A program made the translations under genes and the position numbers. From positions 1 to 64,000 of the forward strand of contig CANIVU010000042.1 in assembly GCA_947470805.1 (NCBI GenBank): DNA of 64,000 nt. Reading direction: 5' to 3'. Source of the stretch: Acidobacteriota bacterium (GTDB lineage Bacteria; Acidobacteriota; Terriglobia; Bryobacterales; Bryobacteraceae). Below, in pieces: positions 1 through 9,232 of the stretch. The notes under the pieces were generated by a model, which saw nothing but the letters and a program-made list of their open reading frames with translations, ran no database searches and was not told the DNA's origin. Numbering within the stretch: position 1 is the first letter of the stretch; each line of letters begins with the position of its first letter.

Positions 1-362
1 CCGGACTCCAGAGTGACTTCCGTACCCGCCTTGCCAGTGAGGAATCGAGCCAACCCCGAAAGTGCCTGAGTAAGCAGTTCCAGATACGTCGCACGGATAT
101 CGCTTTCTTCCGGGTCCTCCAATCCCACGGCAACCAAAGCGCGCGTCCCGATCTCGCGCCAGACTGTGTGCTCGACCGCAACCTGAAAAACGGGACTTTT
201 GTGAATATTGAGCTTCTGACTCCAACAGAGCAGCCGACTGCTATCCCCGGGAATCTGTTCGTCCGGCAGTGTCGAGGGCCAAGGCTCGCCCAGCATGCCT
301 TCCAGCGCTAAAGAGAACTGGGCCCCAAGTTGTTCAAGGATTTCTTTCTGTAGACTTTCCAT
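1..362 (-). CDS. Partial flagellar motor-switch-like (FliN/FliY-type) protein, N-terminal part
   Basis: The reading frame starts at an ATG complementary to 360-362 and runs off the left edge, leaving about 120 residues. It begins MESLQKEILEQLGAQF and contains the stretch RATYLELLTQALSGLA. It starts 15 bases after the fliA stop, so it is probably cotranscribed with the flagellar block. The predicted mixed alpha/beta N-terminus and the flagellar context suggest an N-terminal domain as found on some FliN/FliY proteins. The diagnostic SpoA domain would lie outside the window, so the assignment is tentative. A CheC/CheX-like chemotaxis protein is the main alternative. Confidence 0.5.
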   Translation of the reverse strand, partial: MESLQKEILEQLGAQFSLALEGMLGEPWPSTLPDEQIPGDSSRLLCWSQKLNIHKSPVFQVAVEHTVWREIGTRALVAVGLEDPEESDIRATYLELLTQALSGLARFLTGKAGTEVTLES

Positions 363-377
363 GACGAAAAGCTCCCG

Positions 378-1124
378 TTACAAGCCCCGGTCCATCGGCC
401 AGCGTTTTTCCAAGTAGGCGCGCAGACGCAAAATGGCCTGCGACTTCAGCTGAGATACGCGGGATTCGTGCAACTTCACGACCTTGGCGATCTCTCGCAG
501 CGTCAGTTCCTCGTGATAGTACAAGCCCAAAACCGTGCGTTCGACGTAGGGCATTTTCTCAATCGCCTGAGCCAATAATCGTTCCAACTCCGCCCGTTCC
601 ACGATTCGCGATGGCCAGTGCTCTTCACTATCAGAAACGAACCTGAGTAAGTCCCGGCCCTCTTCTTCTGGCGCATGTCCCTCCAGACTGCCAAGGTTCA
701 CGCCGCGAACATCGATGAGCCAATCGTGATACTCCTCGGTGCTGAGGCCCAACTCGCGCGCGATCTCGTCCTCGCTCGGCGCGCGATGGTTCCTCTGCTC
801 CAAAGTGGCGATGGCCGCCTCGATCATTTTCACCCGTTTGCGCTGCTGGCGGGGCGCCCAATCCATTCCGCGCAGGCTGTCGAGGATCGCACCACGGATC
901 TTGTACTCCGCGTATGTCTTCAGCTTTACGTTGAGCTTCGGGTCGAAGTTATCAATCGCCGATATCAACCCCACAATCCCGGTTGAGATCAGATCGTCCA
1001 GACTGACACTGCCAGGGAGGCGCTCATGAATTCGGCGTGCGATCAGCCGGACCTGGGGCAGATGCTCCAGAATGAGGGTTTCTCGATCGGGCGACGCTTT
1101 GACACTAGCGGTTTGAGTCTGCAT
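378..1124 (-). CDS. fliA: Flagellar RNA polymerase sigma factor FliA (sigma-28)
   Basis: This 248-residue sigma-70 family protein directs RNA polymerase to late flagellar promoters. Region 2 is clear around residues 40-85, with DLISTGIVGLISAIDNFDP followed by an AEYKIRGAILDSLR-type segment and WAPR, typical of FliA/WhiG. Region 4 carries the helix-turn-helix LTLREIAKVVKLHESRVSQL near residues 207-226. Its length is normal for FliA. It sits 13 bases after flhF, the usual end of a flagellar export operon. No flgM-like anti-sigma gene lies next to it or elsewhere in the window. A matching promoter is visible upstream of flaG at 16760-16786. Confidence 0.95.
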   Translation of the reverse strand: MQTQTASVKASPDRETLILEHLPQVRLIARRIHERLPGSVSLDDLISTGIVGLISAIDNFDPKLNVKLKTYAEYKIRGAILDSLRGMDWAPRQQRKRVKMIEAAIATLEQRNHRAPSEDEIARELGLSTEEYHDWLIDVRGVNLGSLEGHAPEEEGRDLLRFVSDSEEHWPSRIVERAELERLLAQAIEKMPYVERTVLGLYYHEELTLREIAKVVKLHESRVSQLKSQAILRLRAYLEKRWPMDRGL

Positions 1125-1137
1125 GTGGGAGCTCCAT

Positions 1138-2316
1138 TCAGATCCGCGAAGCGCCGGCTGTGGCGGCGCTTGCGAGGTTGGATGACGGATACGCCGCGTT
1201 CGTCGCGGCGGTAAAGGGGCTATTCCCTAAAAGGGATGCCACGATTCGGGAAGCATCGGCTTCTTCGATGTCTTCGGGAATTCCAGGACCGGTGGACACC
1301 CAATCGACCGCGAGGCGCGTCGCGCGAGCGAACGCCCAGGCGGGCCCAAAGTACTCGGTTTCGTCGAGCCGAGTGAACAACAATCGCGATGGCGCAAAGC
1401 AGGAAAAGTGCTGCTGTCGCCGTTGCATCTCGCTGAAGCGGAGTGTCGCCGGGAGTACAAGGTGGCAGTGACTCATGCCGACCTGGCTCAGATACCCCGC
1501 CGTCTCTTCCATAATGTCGCTGTCGCCGGTCGCGTACCCGGGAGTATCGATCAAGACAATTCCCCGATTGGCGGTGCCGGCAAGCGCCTGGGGCAAAGCG
1601 CCGCTGAAGTCGAGGGACTGAAACGGAACCCCCAGGAGGGAACAGATATGGGCCAACTGATCGGAGGCGCCAATCCGCAAATTGTCGATGGAGAAGACCT
1701 GAACTGCCTTGGCCTGAACCACTCCCAGCCGAAACGCCAGCTTCGCAATCGCCGACGTCTTGCCTGCCCCTGTCGGCCCGACAAACGCCAGCACTCTCGC
1801 CGATTGGCTCTCGCTGGTCAGCACGTGAGGCCACTCCGCCGCCAGCAACGGGAGGACCGCCTGCTCCGTGCCGCCATCCTCTACTAAGCCACGAAGCACC
1901 AGCCCCTCCAATACGGACCGGCAGCGAGAGAGGACCTCATCAATGGCGTTGGGAGGAACTTCCGCATCGAGCAGCCTGGCACGCAAGGCATCTACCTGCG
2001 GCCGTGCGGGGCTCAATGGCTCGAGCCGGGAGGAATCGGGATTTCTGTTCAGCACATCAAGAAGTGTCGTCAGTTCGCCGCGAAACCGCTGCATGCTTCC
2101 GGCCGAATCGCGCCGGAGCGAGGGAACGGGCACTGGCACCTTGGGTGGCGGGGGCGGTGTGGCCGCCGCGGCAAAGATTACCTCCAAGCGAATCCGGCCA
2201 CCCTCGGGCGTTTCCAGCCGCTTGGAATCGACGAGCATCGCGTCTTCGCCGAGCTCCGTCTTGGCAGCCTGGAGGGCTTCTTCCATCGTGTGTACGAAAT
2301 AGGACTTCAGACGCAT
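1138..2316 (-). CDS. flhF: Flagellar biosynthesis GTPase FlhF
   Basis: This 392-residue SRP-type GTPase controls where and how many flagella are built at the membrane. The N-terminus MRLKSYFVHTMEEALQAAK is the family's opening, followed by a proline-rich linker near residues 50-65. The G1 P-loop GPTGAGKT lies near residues 179-186 and an IDTPGY-type G3 motif near residue 257. It starts 9 bases after the flhA stop and ends 13 bases before fliA. The partner ATPase FlhG, often encoded between flhF and fliA, is absent here. Confidence 0.95.
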   Translation of the reverse strand: MRLKSYFVHTMEEALQAAKTELGEDAMLVDSKRLETPEGGRIRLEVIFAAAATPPPPPKVPVPVPSLRRDSAGSMQRFRGELTTLLDVLNRNPDSSRLEPLSPARPQVDALRARLLDAEVPPNAIDEVLSRCRSVLEGLVLRGLVEDGGTEQAVLPLLAAEWPHVLTSESQSARVLAFVGPTGAGKTSAIAKLAFRLGVVQAKAVQVFSIDNLRIGASDQLAHICSLLGVPFQSLDFSGALPQALAGTANRGIVLIDTPGYATGDSDIMEETAGYLSQVGMSHCHLVLPATLRFSEMQRRQQHFSCFAPSRLLFTRLDETEYFGPAWAFARATRLAVDWVSTGPGIPEDIEEADASRIVASLLGNSPFTAATNAAYPSSNLASAATAGASRI

Positions 2317-2325
2317 GTTTTGCCT

Positions 2326-4491
2326 TTACGATGCCGCCAGCCGCGCTAACCCCTGAGAAACGACCTTGATTCCAGGCGGAATTTCGCTGTGCGACAAAAC
2401 GGTGAGATTGGGAAGGGACGACTCCGTCAACTGCCGGAGGAAGAATCGCGTACCGCTGCCAGTCAGCGCGATCACCGGACCCTCCGCGCTTCCGATTACG
2501 GCGCGGATCCGGTCCACGATTTCATGAATCCGCTTCGGAGCAAGATTGATGGCGGAATTGGTTTCTGTATGTTCGATCGCCGATTCGATCAAGCCTTCAA
2601 TCGCCGGGTCGATAAGGCATGCATGCAATTCGTTGGTGGAATTCAGATAGGGCCGGACAACCATACGCCGGATCGACTGACGGACGTACTCAGTCAACAG
2701 AACCGGATTCCGGGTGACCCCGGCGGCCTCCCCAAGCGACTCGAGAATGGAAACGGCATCTCGGATCGAGACTCGCTCACGGAGGAGATTCTGCAAAACT
2801 CTCTGCACGGTAGCCAAAGGGAGCAATTTGGGAACCAAATCCTCGACGACTTTCGGATTTTCCTCTGCGACCCGATCCAGCAGCCGTTTGGCATCCTGGC
2901 GGGAATAGAGTTCATGCGCGTATTCCCGAATGGTTTCAGCCAGATGCGTGCCCAGGACACTGACTCCGTCGACGACTGTATAGCCCGAGTTACGGGCCTC
3001 CTCGGATTGCCCTGAGGGGATCCAGAAAGCAGCAATACCGAAAGCGGGCTCCCGAGTTGAAACGCCTTCCAATTTGGGACAATCCCGCGACGTCGGAATC
3101 GCCATGTCCATTCCAGCCGGGAGCTCAAACCGGCCAATCTCTACCCCCTTCAGGCCGATCGTGTACTCCCCCGCCTTCAGGTTGAGATTGTCGGTCACGC
3201 GAACGGCTGGCACAAGGTACCCAAGGTCAGTGGCAAGTTGTCGCCGGATACCGGCAATTCTTCGTAAGAGTGGCGAATTTACGCCACCTTCCACAAGTCG
3301 CACCAACCCGAGGCCAACCTCCACAGAAAGCGGTTCGACACGAAGCAGGGTCTCCAGATTCTCTCTCTGCGGCGCCGGAACCTCGGCCTCAGCCGCCTGC
3401 GGTCCCGGCAGCGCCTTCTGCCGGAGTCGCCAGCCAATGGTTCCGGTCCCAAGGCCAAGTGCCAAGAAGGGAACGGTCGGCAACCCAGGGAACAAGGCCA
3501 TCGCGCCCAATACACCGCCAGCGAGCAGCAGCGGCTCAGCCACACTGAAGATCTGCTTCTCAAAATCATTGCCCAGTCGATTTTCCGATCCAGCCCGGGT
3601 GATGATCAGCGCACCGCAAACCGAGATCATCAATGCCGGAATGACGGTCACCAGACCGTCGCCAATTGTCAGGATGGTGTAGGTCTCGATGGCGCGACGC
3701 AGTTCCATGCCATGTTGGAACACGCCGATAAGGAACCCGGCGAGAATATTGATGATTGTGATGATGATGCTCGCAACCGCGTCTCGTTGGGTAAACCTTG
3801 AAGCACCATCCATGGCGCCGAAAAACTCTGCCTCTGCCGACAGTTGCTTGCGCCGCTGACGGGCCTCGGCCTCATCGATGAGACCGGCATTGAGATCCGA
3901 GTCGATCGACATCTGCTTGCCTGGCAATGCGTCCAGGGTGAAGCGCGCAGTCACTTCCGAGATACGCACCGCGCCGTGGTTGATGACGACGTATTGGATT
4001 GCAATTAGGACCAGAAAGATCACCAGGCCGATGATGTAGTTTCCGCCGACCACAAAGTTTCCGAACGCCTCGATCACCCCGCCCGCGGCGGCCGTCCCGC
4101 TGTTGCCGTGCAACAGAATCAGGCGGGAGGAGGAGATGTTCAATGCAAGCCGGAACAGGGTCATCAACAGGAGCGCCGTCGGAAACACGCTAAAGTCGAC
4201 CGGTCGCGCGATGTAGATCGAGACGAGCAGAAGTATGACGGACAAAGTGATGTTCGCGCTGATCAGCAGATCCAACAGGAACGCAGGGATCGGCGTGATC
4301 ATGAACAACACAATGCCCAGCACCCCTAGCGGGACAGACAGATCCCGCCAGGGAATTTTCTCCATAGACCCGGACACCGCCTTACCCGCCTTCGGGGACG
4401 GAGACTTGCGAGGACCTTTTCCCGCGCTCACTGGAGCGTGCGGCGGGATCTCGGCGGGTACGGCGGGTATTGTGGAAGCTGGAGCTGACAT
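2326..4491 (-). CDS. flhA: Flagellar export gate protein FlhA
   Basis: This 721-residue inner-membrane protein forms the nonameric export gate of the flagellar type III apparatus. About eight hydrophobic segments fill the N-terminal half. The FHIPEP family signature is present as RFTLDALPGKQMSIDSDLNA near residues 187-206. The C-terminal cytoplasmic half, with the family's R(I/V)xDxVS-like helical region near residue 590, docks export substrates. It is slightly longer than typical FlhA because of a proline/lysine-rich N-terminal extension of about 45 residues before the first membrane helix. It lies 31 bases after flhB. Confidence 0.97.
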   Translation of the reverse strand: MSAPASTIPAVPAEIPPHAPVSAGKGPRKSPSPKAGKAVSGSMEKIPWRDLSVPLGVLGIVLFMITPIPAFLLDLLISANITLSVILLLVSIYIARPVDFSVFPTALLLMTLFRLALNISSSRLILLHGNSGTAAAGGVIEAFGNFVVGGNYIIGLVIFLVLIAIQYVVINHGAVRISEVTARFTLDALPGKQMSIDSDLNAGLIDEAEARQRRKQLSAEAEFFGAMDGASRFTQRDAVASIIITIINILAGFLIGVFQHGMELRRAIETYTILTIGDGLVTVIPALMISVCGALIITRAGSENRLGNDFEKQIFSVAEPLLLAGGVLGAMALFPGLPTVPFLALGLGTGTIGWRLRQKALPGPQAAEAEVPAPQRENLETLLRVEPLSVEVGLGLVRLVEGGVNSPLLRRIAGIRRQLATDLGYLVPAVRVTDNLNLKAGEYTIGLKGVEIGRFELPAGMDMAIPTSRDCPKLEGVSTREPAFGIAAFWIPSGQSEEARNSGYTVVDGVSVLGTHLAETIREYAHELYSRQDAKRLLDRVAEENPKVVEDLVPKLLPLATVQRVLQNLLRERVSIRDAVSILESLGEAAGVTRNPVLLTEYVRQSIRRMVVRPYLNSTNELHACLIDPAIEGLIESAIEHTETNSAINLAPKRIHEIVDRIRAVIGSAEGPVIALTGSGTRFFLRQLTESSLPNLTVLSHSEIPPGIKVVSQGLARLAAS

Positions 4492-4522
4492 GGTGGTGGG
4501 AAGAGGAAGTCAGAACGAGAAA

Positions 4523-5602
4523 TCAGGCGAAGGACTGGCCGGGCAGACGCCCGCCCATGATCCGGTAGAGGTAGGCAAGGATCTCTGCAACGGCTTTATA
4601 GAGGTGTGGCGGAATCTCCTGACCAACCTCCGCCGCGGCAAAAAGAGCGCGAGCCAATGGCGGGTTTTCGATGATCGGGACTTCGCTCGAAATCGCGAGT
4701 TCACGAATCCGGCGTGCCACATGGTTACGGCCCTTGGCGACCACTTTCGGCGCAGCGCCGGCGCCAAGATCGTAGCGAATCGCCACCGCGTAGTGGGTCG
4801 GATTCACAATGACAGCAGAGGCCTTCGGCACGTCGGCCATCATCCGGCGACGGGACATGTCCCGCTGCATACGGCGAACTTTGGCTTTAATCTGCGGATT
4901 GCCCTCCATCTCTTTGTGTTCGTCCCGAATCTCCTGCTTACTCATCCGGAGTTTCTTCATGTACTTCTGGTTCTGACGCATCCAATCGAACAGTCCCAGA
5001 AACAGGAACACGTAGAGGGCCCGCTCGATCAGATCACGCAGAGACTGACCGACCACGGTCACGCCTTGCGCCCACGGCAGCAGAGGCAAATAGAGAAACT
5101 GTTGGGCGTGGGTCCAGACAAGCCACGAAGCAACGCCGAGGAAAACAGGCAGTAAAAGCGCCGATCGCAAAAACTGCGAGAGGTTTTGCGAGGGCAACTC
5201 CGTAATCCGCGACATCGGATTCAGCCGTTGCAGGTCGGGCGCCAGTTTCTTGCCGGATACGCCCAACCGGGACGCCGCCAACTGCGCGAAAAGCGCAGTC
5301 ACCGACAGCATCAAGCCGCTCACAAGAAGGCCCCCCATGGCTGGCGCCAGGCGATTTCTAAACAGGTAGACGAGCCCCTCCCGCTGCAAGTCGGTCCCGG
5401 AAAAGGCCAACTTCACAAAGCTCTTGGTATAACCGACGGCGTCAAAGAGAAATTCCTGAAATCCGGACAGCAGCAACATCGCGAAGACGATGAATTGGGC
5501 GCCGCTGACCAACTCCTTCGTGGAAATGAAGTTGCCCTCTTTGCGGGCCTGCTCCAGTTTCCGTGGAGTCGCTTTCTCTGTTCTGTTATCGCCGTCGCCC
5601 AT
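4523..5602 (-). CDS. flhB: Flagellar export switch protein FlhB
   Basis: This 359-residue membrane protein switches export specificity from rod/hook to filament substrates. It opens GDGDNRTEKATPRKLEQAR, the usual family N-terminus, has four hydrophobic segments, and carries the autocleavage motif NPTHYAVAIRYD near residues 268-279. Cleavage after Asn in NPTH is established for the family. It lies 4 bases downstream of fliR and 31 bases before flhA. FliK, which triggers the switch by measuring hook length, is encoded in the same block. Confidence 0.97.
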   Translation of the reverse strand: MGDGDNRTEKATPRKLEQARKEGNFISTKELVSGAQFIVFAMLLLSGFQEFLFDAVGYTKSFVKLAFSGTDLQREGLVYLFRNRLAPAMGGLLVSGLMLSVTALFAQLAASRLGVSGKKLAPDLQRLNPMSRITELPSQNLSQFLRSALLLPVFLGVASWLVWTHAQQFLYLPLLPWAQGVTVVGQSLRDLIERALYVFLFLGLFDWMRQNQKYMKKLRMSKQEIRDEHKEMEGNPQIKAKVRRMQRDMSRRRMMADVPKASAVIVNPTHYAVAIRYDLGAGAAPKVVAKGRNHVARRIRELAISSEVPIIENPPLARALFAAAEVGQEIPPHLYKAVAEILAYLYRIMGGRLPGQSFA

Positions 5603-5606
5603 CTCG

Positions 5607-6422
5607 CTACCTTTGCCCCGCCATCAGGAGTTGCATCACTTCGAACGAACGCAACGAAGCACGCTCGACGGCCCCGGGCAACATCGGCGTCCCATAAGCC
5701 AGCAAGACCATCGAGGCCAACATCTTCAGCGGAAAGCTCAACGACAGCAACTGCAATTGCGGCTGAATACGGCTCAACAGCGCCAGTGCTGTATCGATCA
5801 CGAGCAGAATCGCCACAATCGGCAAGGAACACCGGATGGCATCGATGAACAGTTGCGGAAAAAGCGCCATTACCGCGCCAACATGCTGGGTCGTTAATGT
5901 GAACTGGCCTGGTGGAACGGCCTGCAATCCAGAAAGGAGAAACCGGAACAAGACTGTATCCAGGCCCATAGCCAGAAACAATAGGGACGACCCGAGGCTG
6001 ACCAGCACCTGCAGGATCGCCGAATCGGCGTTGCTAGTCGGATCGATCGTGGAGGCATAGGAGAAACCCGCTTGGAGACCAACCATTTGCGTCCCCAGTT
6101 GAATCCCCTCTTGAACCAGAGCCACACAAAGCCCCAGACCGATTCCCAGTGCCGCTTCGGAAAGTGCGATTTTCGCCATCTCGCCAAGCGAGTACAGAGC
6201 CCGGTCGGTCTGCCCGGACCAAGGCATTAGCAGTACCGTGAACAGCACCGCCAACACCAGTCGATGGAGTTCAAATCCCAACCGGAGTCCGGGAATCGGA
6301 ATGAACGTCAGCAATCCCGTCATCCGGCAGAGTACCAACCCGAAGTTGAACAAGAGGCCAAAGGGGATGCGCAATTCCGCCGAGGAATACGAACCCTGCA
6401 GGCGAATGGCGTCAATGGGCAT
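5607..6422 (-). CDS. fliR: Flagellar export apparatus protein FliR
   Basis: This 271-residue polytopic membrane protein belongs to the FliP-FliQ-FliR core of the flagellar export gate. The sequence is mostly hydrophobic, with family features such as the GLQAGFSYASTIDP segment near residues 120-133 and a C-terminal region rich in LL-S-P-L patterns. Length is normal. Its start overlaps the end of fliQ by 11 bases and its stop is 4 bases from the flhB start, so translation is probably coupled. Confidence 0.95.
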   Translation of the reverse strand: MPIDAIRLQGSYSSAELRIPFGLLFNFGLVLCRMTGLLTFIPIPGLRLGFELHRLVLAVLFTVLLMPWSGQTDRALYSLGEMAKIALSEAALGIGLGLCVALVQEGIQLGTQMVGLQAGFSYASTIDPTSNADSAILQVLVSLGSSLLFLAMGLDTVLFRFLLSGLQAVPPGQFTLTTQHVGAVMALFPQLFIDAIRCSLPIVAILLVIDTALALLSRIQPQLQLLSLSFPLKMLASMVLLAYGTPMLPGAVERASLRSFEVMQLLMAGQR

Positions 6423-6681
6423 ATCGCCCCAAATCCCCGAAGATGCCGATGGTGTATTCCATCAAGCGGGTCAGCATCCAAGGAAGGAACAAGAAGATCG
6501 CGGCCAGGAACGCCGCCAACCTTGGAACGGAGCCGAAGGCGGAATCCTGAATCGAGGTGACAATTTGGATCAGGCTGATAATCGCCCCAGCAACAAAGCC
6601 GACGAGCAGCAGCGGCAGCGCCAGCCAGAAGGTCTGCATCAACGCCTGCCGAACGATTTCAGAGACAGCTTGAGGAGTCAT
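6412..6681 (-). CDS. fliQ: Flagellar export apparatus protein FliQ
   Basis: This 89-residue protein has two transmembrane helices and is part of the export gate core. The start chosen is MTPQAVSEIVRQALMQ, which gives the normal FliQ length. A longer frame to 6729 would add 16 residues that run into fliP. The segment ISLIQIVTSIQDSAFGSVPR is family-typical, with an unusual substitution pattern of SIQDSAF where TQIQEMTL is common. It starts 5 bases after the fliP stop and overlaps fliR by 11 bases. Confidence 0.93.
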   Translation of the reverse strand: MTPQAVSEIVRQALMQTFWLALPLLLVGFVAGAIISLIQIVTSIQDSAFGSVPRLAAFLAAIFLFLPWMLTRLMEYTIGIFGDLGRYAH

Positions 6682-6686
6682 AGATT

Positions 6687-7439
6687 TCAGTAGAAGGACC
6701 GCACCAGAGAACCGGCCACCAGGTTCCATCCGTCAACAAGCACGAACAGCAGGATTTTGAACGGCGAGGAGACCATCGCTGGAGGCAACTGCACAATCCC
6801 AACGCTGAGAGTCACGGAAGCCACCAGTAAGTCAATAATCAGGAAAGGGAGGAACAGCATCGCGCCGATCTGGAATCCTGTCTTTAGCTCGCTCAACACG
6901 TAGGCGGGCATTAGTATGCGCAACTCCAGGTCAGCTGCTTTGGCGGGAGGAGCCGTGTGTGAGACGTCAAGCAACATCTGAACGTCCTTCTCCCGGACAT
7001 ACTTCACCAGGAATCCACGGACTGGCTCCATCCCTTTCTTCATGGCCGCATCTCCGGCCAGCGTTCCCTCTTCGTACGGCTGCCACCCTTCCTCGTAGGA
7101 CTTCTGCAGGGTCGGCTGCATGATCATCATCGTCAAGAACATGGCCAATCCGATCAGCACTGGATTCGATGGCGTAGCCTGGGTGCCGATCGCCTGCCGG
7201 AGGAAATGCAACACGAGCGTGATACGAAGGAATGGCGTGACCGACATCAGCAAGACAGGGAGAAGCGTCAGTCCCGTCAGGAGCAGCACGATCTGCATTG
7301 GCACGCCGAGCGTTGCCTGCTGTGCGTTCACTGTGGGCCCAGGCCCCCGAGTCGCCGCCGTCAGCAGATCCGTCGGAGCGCCCCAGCTTGCCGTTGCGCA
7401 AAGCCATAGCACCGTAACGCGCAGAACTAGTGTGCCCAT
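6687..7439 (-). CDS. fliP: Flagellar export apparatus protein FliP
   Basis: This 250-residue membrane protein forms the central ring of the export gate. The chosen start MGTLVLRVTVLWLCATAS gives a cleavable signal peptide, expected for FliP. The longer frame to 7544 would add about 35 unrelated residues. The family core is clear: VTPFLRITLVLHFLRQAIGT near residues 62-81, PSNPVLIGLAMFLTM, and IGAMLFLPFLIIDLLVAS. The start overlaps the fliO 3' end by 13 bases. Confidence 0.95.
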   Translation of the reverse strand: MGTLVLRVTVLWLCATASWGAPTDLLTAATRGPGPTVNAQQATLGVPMQIVLLLTGLTLLPVLLMSVTPFLRITLVLHFLRQAIGTQATPSNPVLIGLAMFLTMMIMQPTLQKSYEEGWQPYEEGTLAGDAAMKKGMEPVRGFLVKYVREKDVQMLLDVSHTAPPAKAADLELRILMPAYVLSELKTGFQIGAMLFLPFLIIDLLVASVTLSVGIVQLPPAMVSSPFKILLFVLVDGWNLVAGSLVRSFY

Positions 7440-7708
7440 ACGCCACCCGTTTCCACCTGAACTTCTGGCGCCGGCGCCGGCTTGGCGGCCAGGACGCTGC
7501 ATGGGTGATTCCCCGTGGCCAACAAGATTTCGCGTCCATCCCATTGAATGACGACGAGTTGACAGCCGTTGGCCAGGGTGACACGCTGCTGCACCTGCAC
7601 GCGCTGCGTTCCTGGGTTATTGGAGCGCAGTCGCCGCAACCCTTCCAGGGTGAGCCACAGCAAACAGAGCGTGCCGGCAATCGCCGCAATTTGCGTAAGT
7701 TGTTCCAT
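7427..7708 (-). CDS. fliO: Flagellar export assembly protein FliO
   Basis: This 93-residue protein has one N-terminal membrane helix (residues about 5-24) followed by a small cytoplasmic beta-rich domain with the pattern RVTLANGCQLVVIQWDGREI. This fits FliO, which helps FliP assemble. Sequence similarity in FliO is generally low, and the call rests strongly on position between fliN and fliP. It starts 6 bases after the fliN stop. Confidence 0.85.
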   Translation of the reverse strand: MEQLTQIAAIAGTLCLLWLTLEGLRRLRSNNPGTQRVQVQQRVTLANGCQLVVIQWDGREILLATGNHPCSVLAAKPAPAPEVQVETGGVWAH

Positions 7709-7714
7709 GTTGCG

Positions 7715-7963
7715 TTATTCCTCCAGGTTGAAATCGGTAATGCGCACGCCCATCGACGACTCAATAATCACGATTTCCCCGAATGCGATGAGCGACCCGC
7801 CGACCAGGATGTCGAGGTTCTCACCGGCCGAACGGTTCATCTTGATGACGCTGCCTTTATCCAGGGCCAGAATGTCCCTGACCGTCATCACCTTGCGATC
7901 CAACTCGACGAGAACATCGAGCGAGATGTCGCTAAAGTGTCCGATTTCGTCAATGGTCTTCAT
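7715..7963 (-). CDS. fliN: Flagellar motor switch protein FliN
   Basis: This 82-residue protein is essentially a single SpoA (surface presentation of antigens) domain: ISLDVLVELDRKVMTVRDIL, then NLDILVGGSLIAFGEIVII and GVRITDF. FliN forms the lower C-ring with FliM and binds CheY-P in many species. It lacks an N-terminal extension, so it is about the minimum size for the family. It lies 6 bases after flgE and 6 bases before fliO. A second, larger motor-switch-like protein may begin at the left edge. Confidence 0.95.
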   Translation of the reverse strand: MKTIDEIGHFSDISLDVLVELDRKVMTVRDILALDKGSVIKMNRSAGENLDILVGGSLIAFGEIVIIESSMGVRITDFNLEE

Positions 7964-7969
7964 CGAAAA

Positions 7970-9214
7970 CTACCGTTTCAAATTGATCGTTTCCTGGCTG
8001 AGCTCATCCACCGTTGTGATCACTCGCGAGTTGGCTTGGTAGCCACGCTGCAGAATAATCAGGTTCGTAAACTCACGCGCGATATCGACGGTCGAGTTTT
8101 CAATCGCGCCGCCTAGAATCGTTCCGCGGCCGCCGGTCCCAGGCAATCCGATGGCCGGCAGCGCGGATCGGCCGCTCAATTGGTAAGCGTTGTTACCAAC
8201 CGACAACAGAGATTCCGGATTGCGTACCGAAGCCATCGCCAACTGGCCCACAAGCACCTGCTCGCCATTCGAATACTGCGCCAACACCGAACCGGAATCG
8301 CCCAGTCCGACACGGATTAACTGTGCGGCCGGGTTCCCATCCTGTCCGATTGCCGAAATCGCCGAGGTCTGCGCAAACTGGGTCAACCGGGGATTGGCTC
8401 CGTTGTACAGGTTCCAGGTAATGTTCATATCGGCCGCGCCGCTGCTCAGCCCTGTAATGGCAAGCGCCGGAAACGGCCCTGTGACGGGCGGATTCACTAA
8501 CTTGCCCGAAGTATCAAAATTGATCGTGCCGGTGACGGGGGTTACCGGGGCCGTGACATCAGAGTTCGGGATGCTCACCGAGTAGTTCCACTCGCCCGGG
8601 TTCGCCGACTTCGTGAAGTTCACCGAGACAATGTGTGAGACGCCCAAGCTGTCGTAAACTTCAATCGAGCCTGCAAAGGTATCCGCCGGCGGCCCGGCCG
8701 ACGCGGCGGCATTGAGGTTCATGTCGAACGAGATTGACTGGGTCGCGCTCGCCGGACGCAGCGTCCCGACCGGAATTGTGATGTCACCGACCGGCCCATT
8801 CGAATCCACCACGCCATTAGAGCCAACCCAACCTTGTACCTTCTCGCCGGTTGCCGTCAGAAGCGCCCCATTTTTGTTGACCTGGAGATTCCCGCCTCGG
8901 CCGTAAATCGTGCCCCCCGCCGGATTCTTCAGCACCAGGAAACCGTCACCCTGGATGGCGGCATCCAGGGGCCCGTTGCTCGTCTGAATTGCCCCCTGCG
9001 AAAACTGGCGCAGGGTAAGAGGGCGCGCCACACCAAAGCCGACTTGCGTTTCACCAAGCCCGGCGCCCAGAGACTGGGTGACCAGATCGTAAAAAGAGAC
9101 AACACTGGCCTTGAAGCCAGGAGTGTTCAAGTTGGCCAGATTATTACCCACGACATCGATTGCCGTAGAGTGAGCGCCGAGCGCGGAGAGTGCGGTAGAA
9201 AATGAGGTAAACAT
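7970..9214 (-). CDS. flgE: Flagellar hook protein FlgE
   Basis: This 414-residue axial protein builds the flagellar hook. The N-terminal heptad region has the rod/hook signature GNNLANLNTPGFKASVVSF near residues 24-42. The C-terminus ends with STVDIAREFTNLIILQRGYQ and a helix to the end, which coils with the N-terminus. The middle is the D1/D2 hook domain with many Thr/Ser/Gly residues. Length is typical. It lies 18 bases after flgD, whose product caps hook assembly. Confidence 0.95.
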   Translation of the reverse strand: MFTSFSTALSALGAHSTAIDVVGNNLANLNTPGFKASVVSFYDLVTQSLGAGLGETQVGFGVARPLTLRQFSQGAIQTSNGPLDAAIQGDGFLVLKNPAGGTIYGRGGNLQVNKNGALLTATGEKVQGWVGSNGVVDSNGPVGDITIPVGTLRPASATQSISFDMNLNAAASAGPPADTFAGSIEVYDSLGVSHIVSVNFTKSANPGEWNYSVSIPNSDVTAPVTPVTGTINFDTSGKLVNPPVTGPFPALAITGLSSGAADMNITWNLYNGANPRLTQFAQTSAISAIGQDGNPAAQLIRVGLGDSGSVLAQYSNGEQVLVGQLAMASVRNPESLLSVGNNAYQLSGRSALPAIGLPGTGGRGTILGGAIENSTVDIAREFTNLIILQRGYQANSRVITTVDELSQETINLKR

Positions 9215-9232
9215 GAGTTCTCCAGGAAGGGA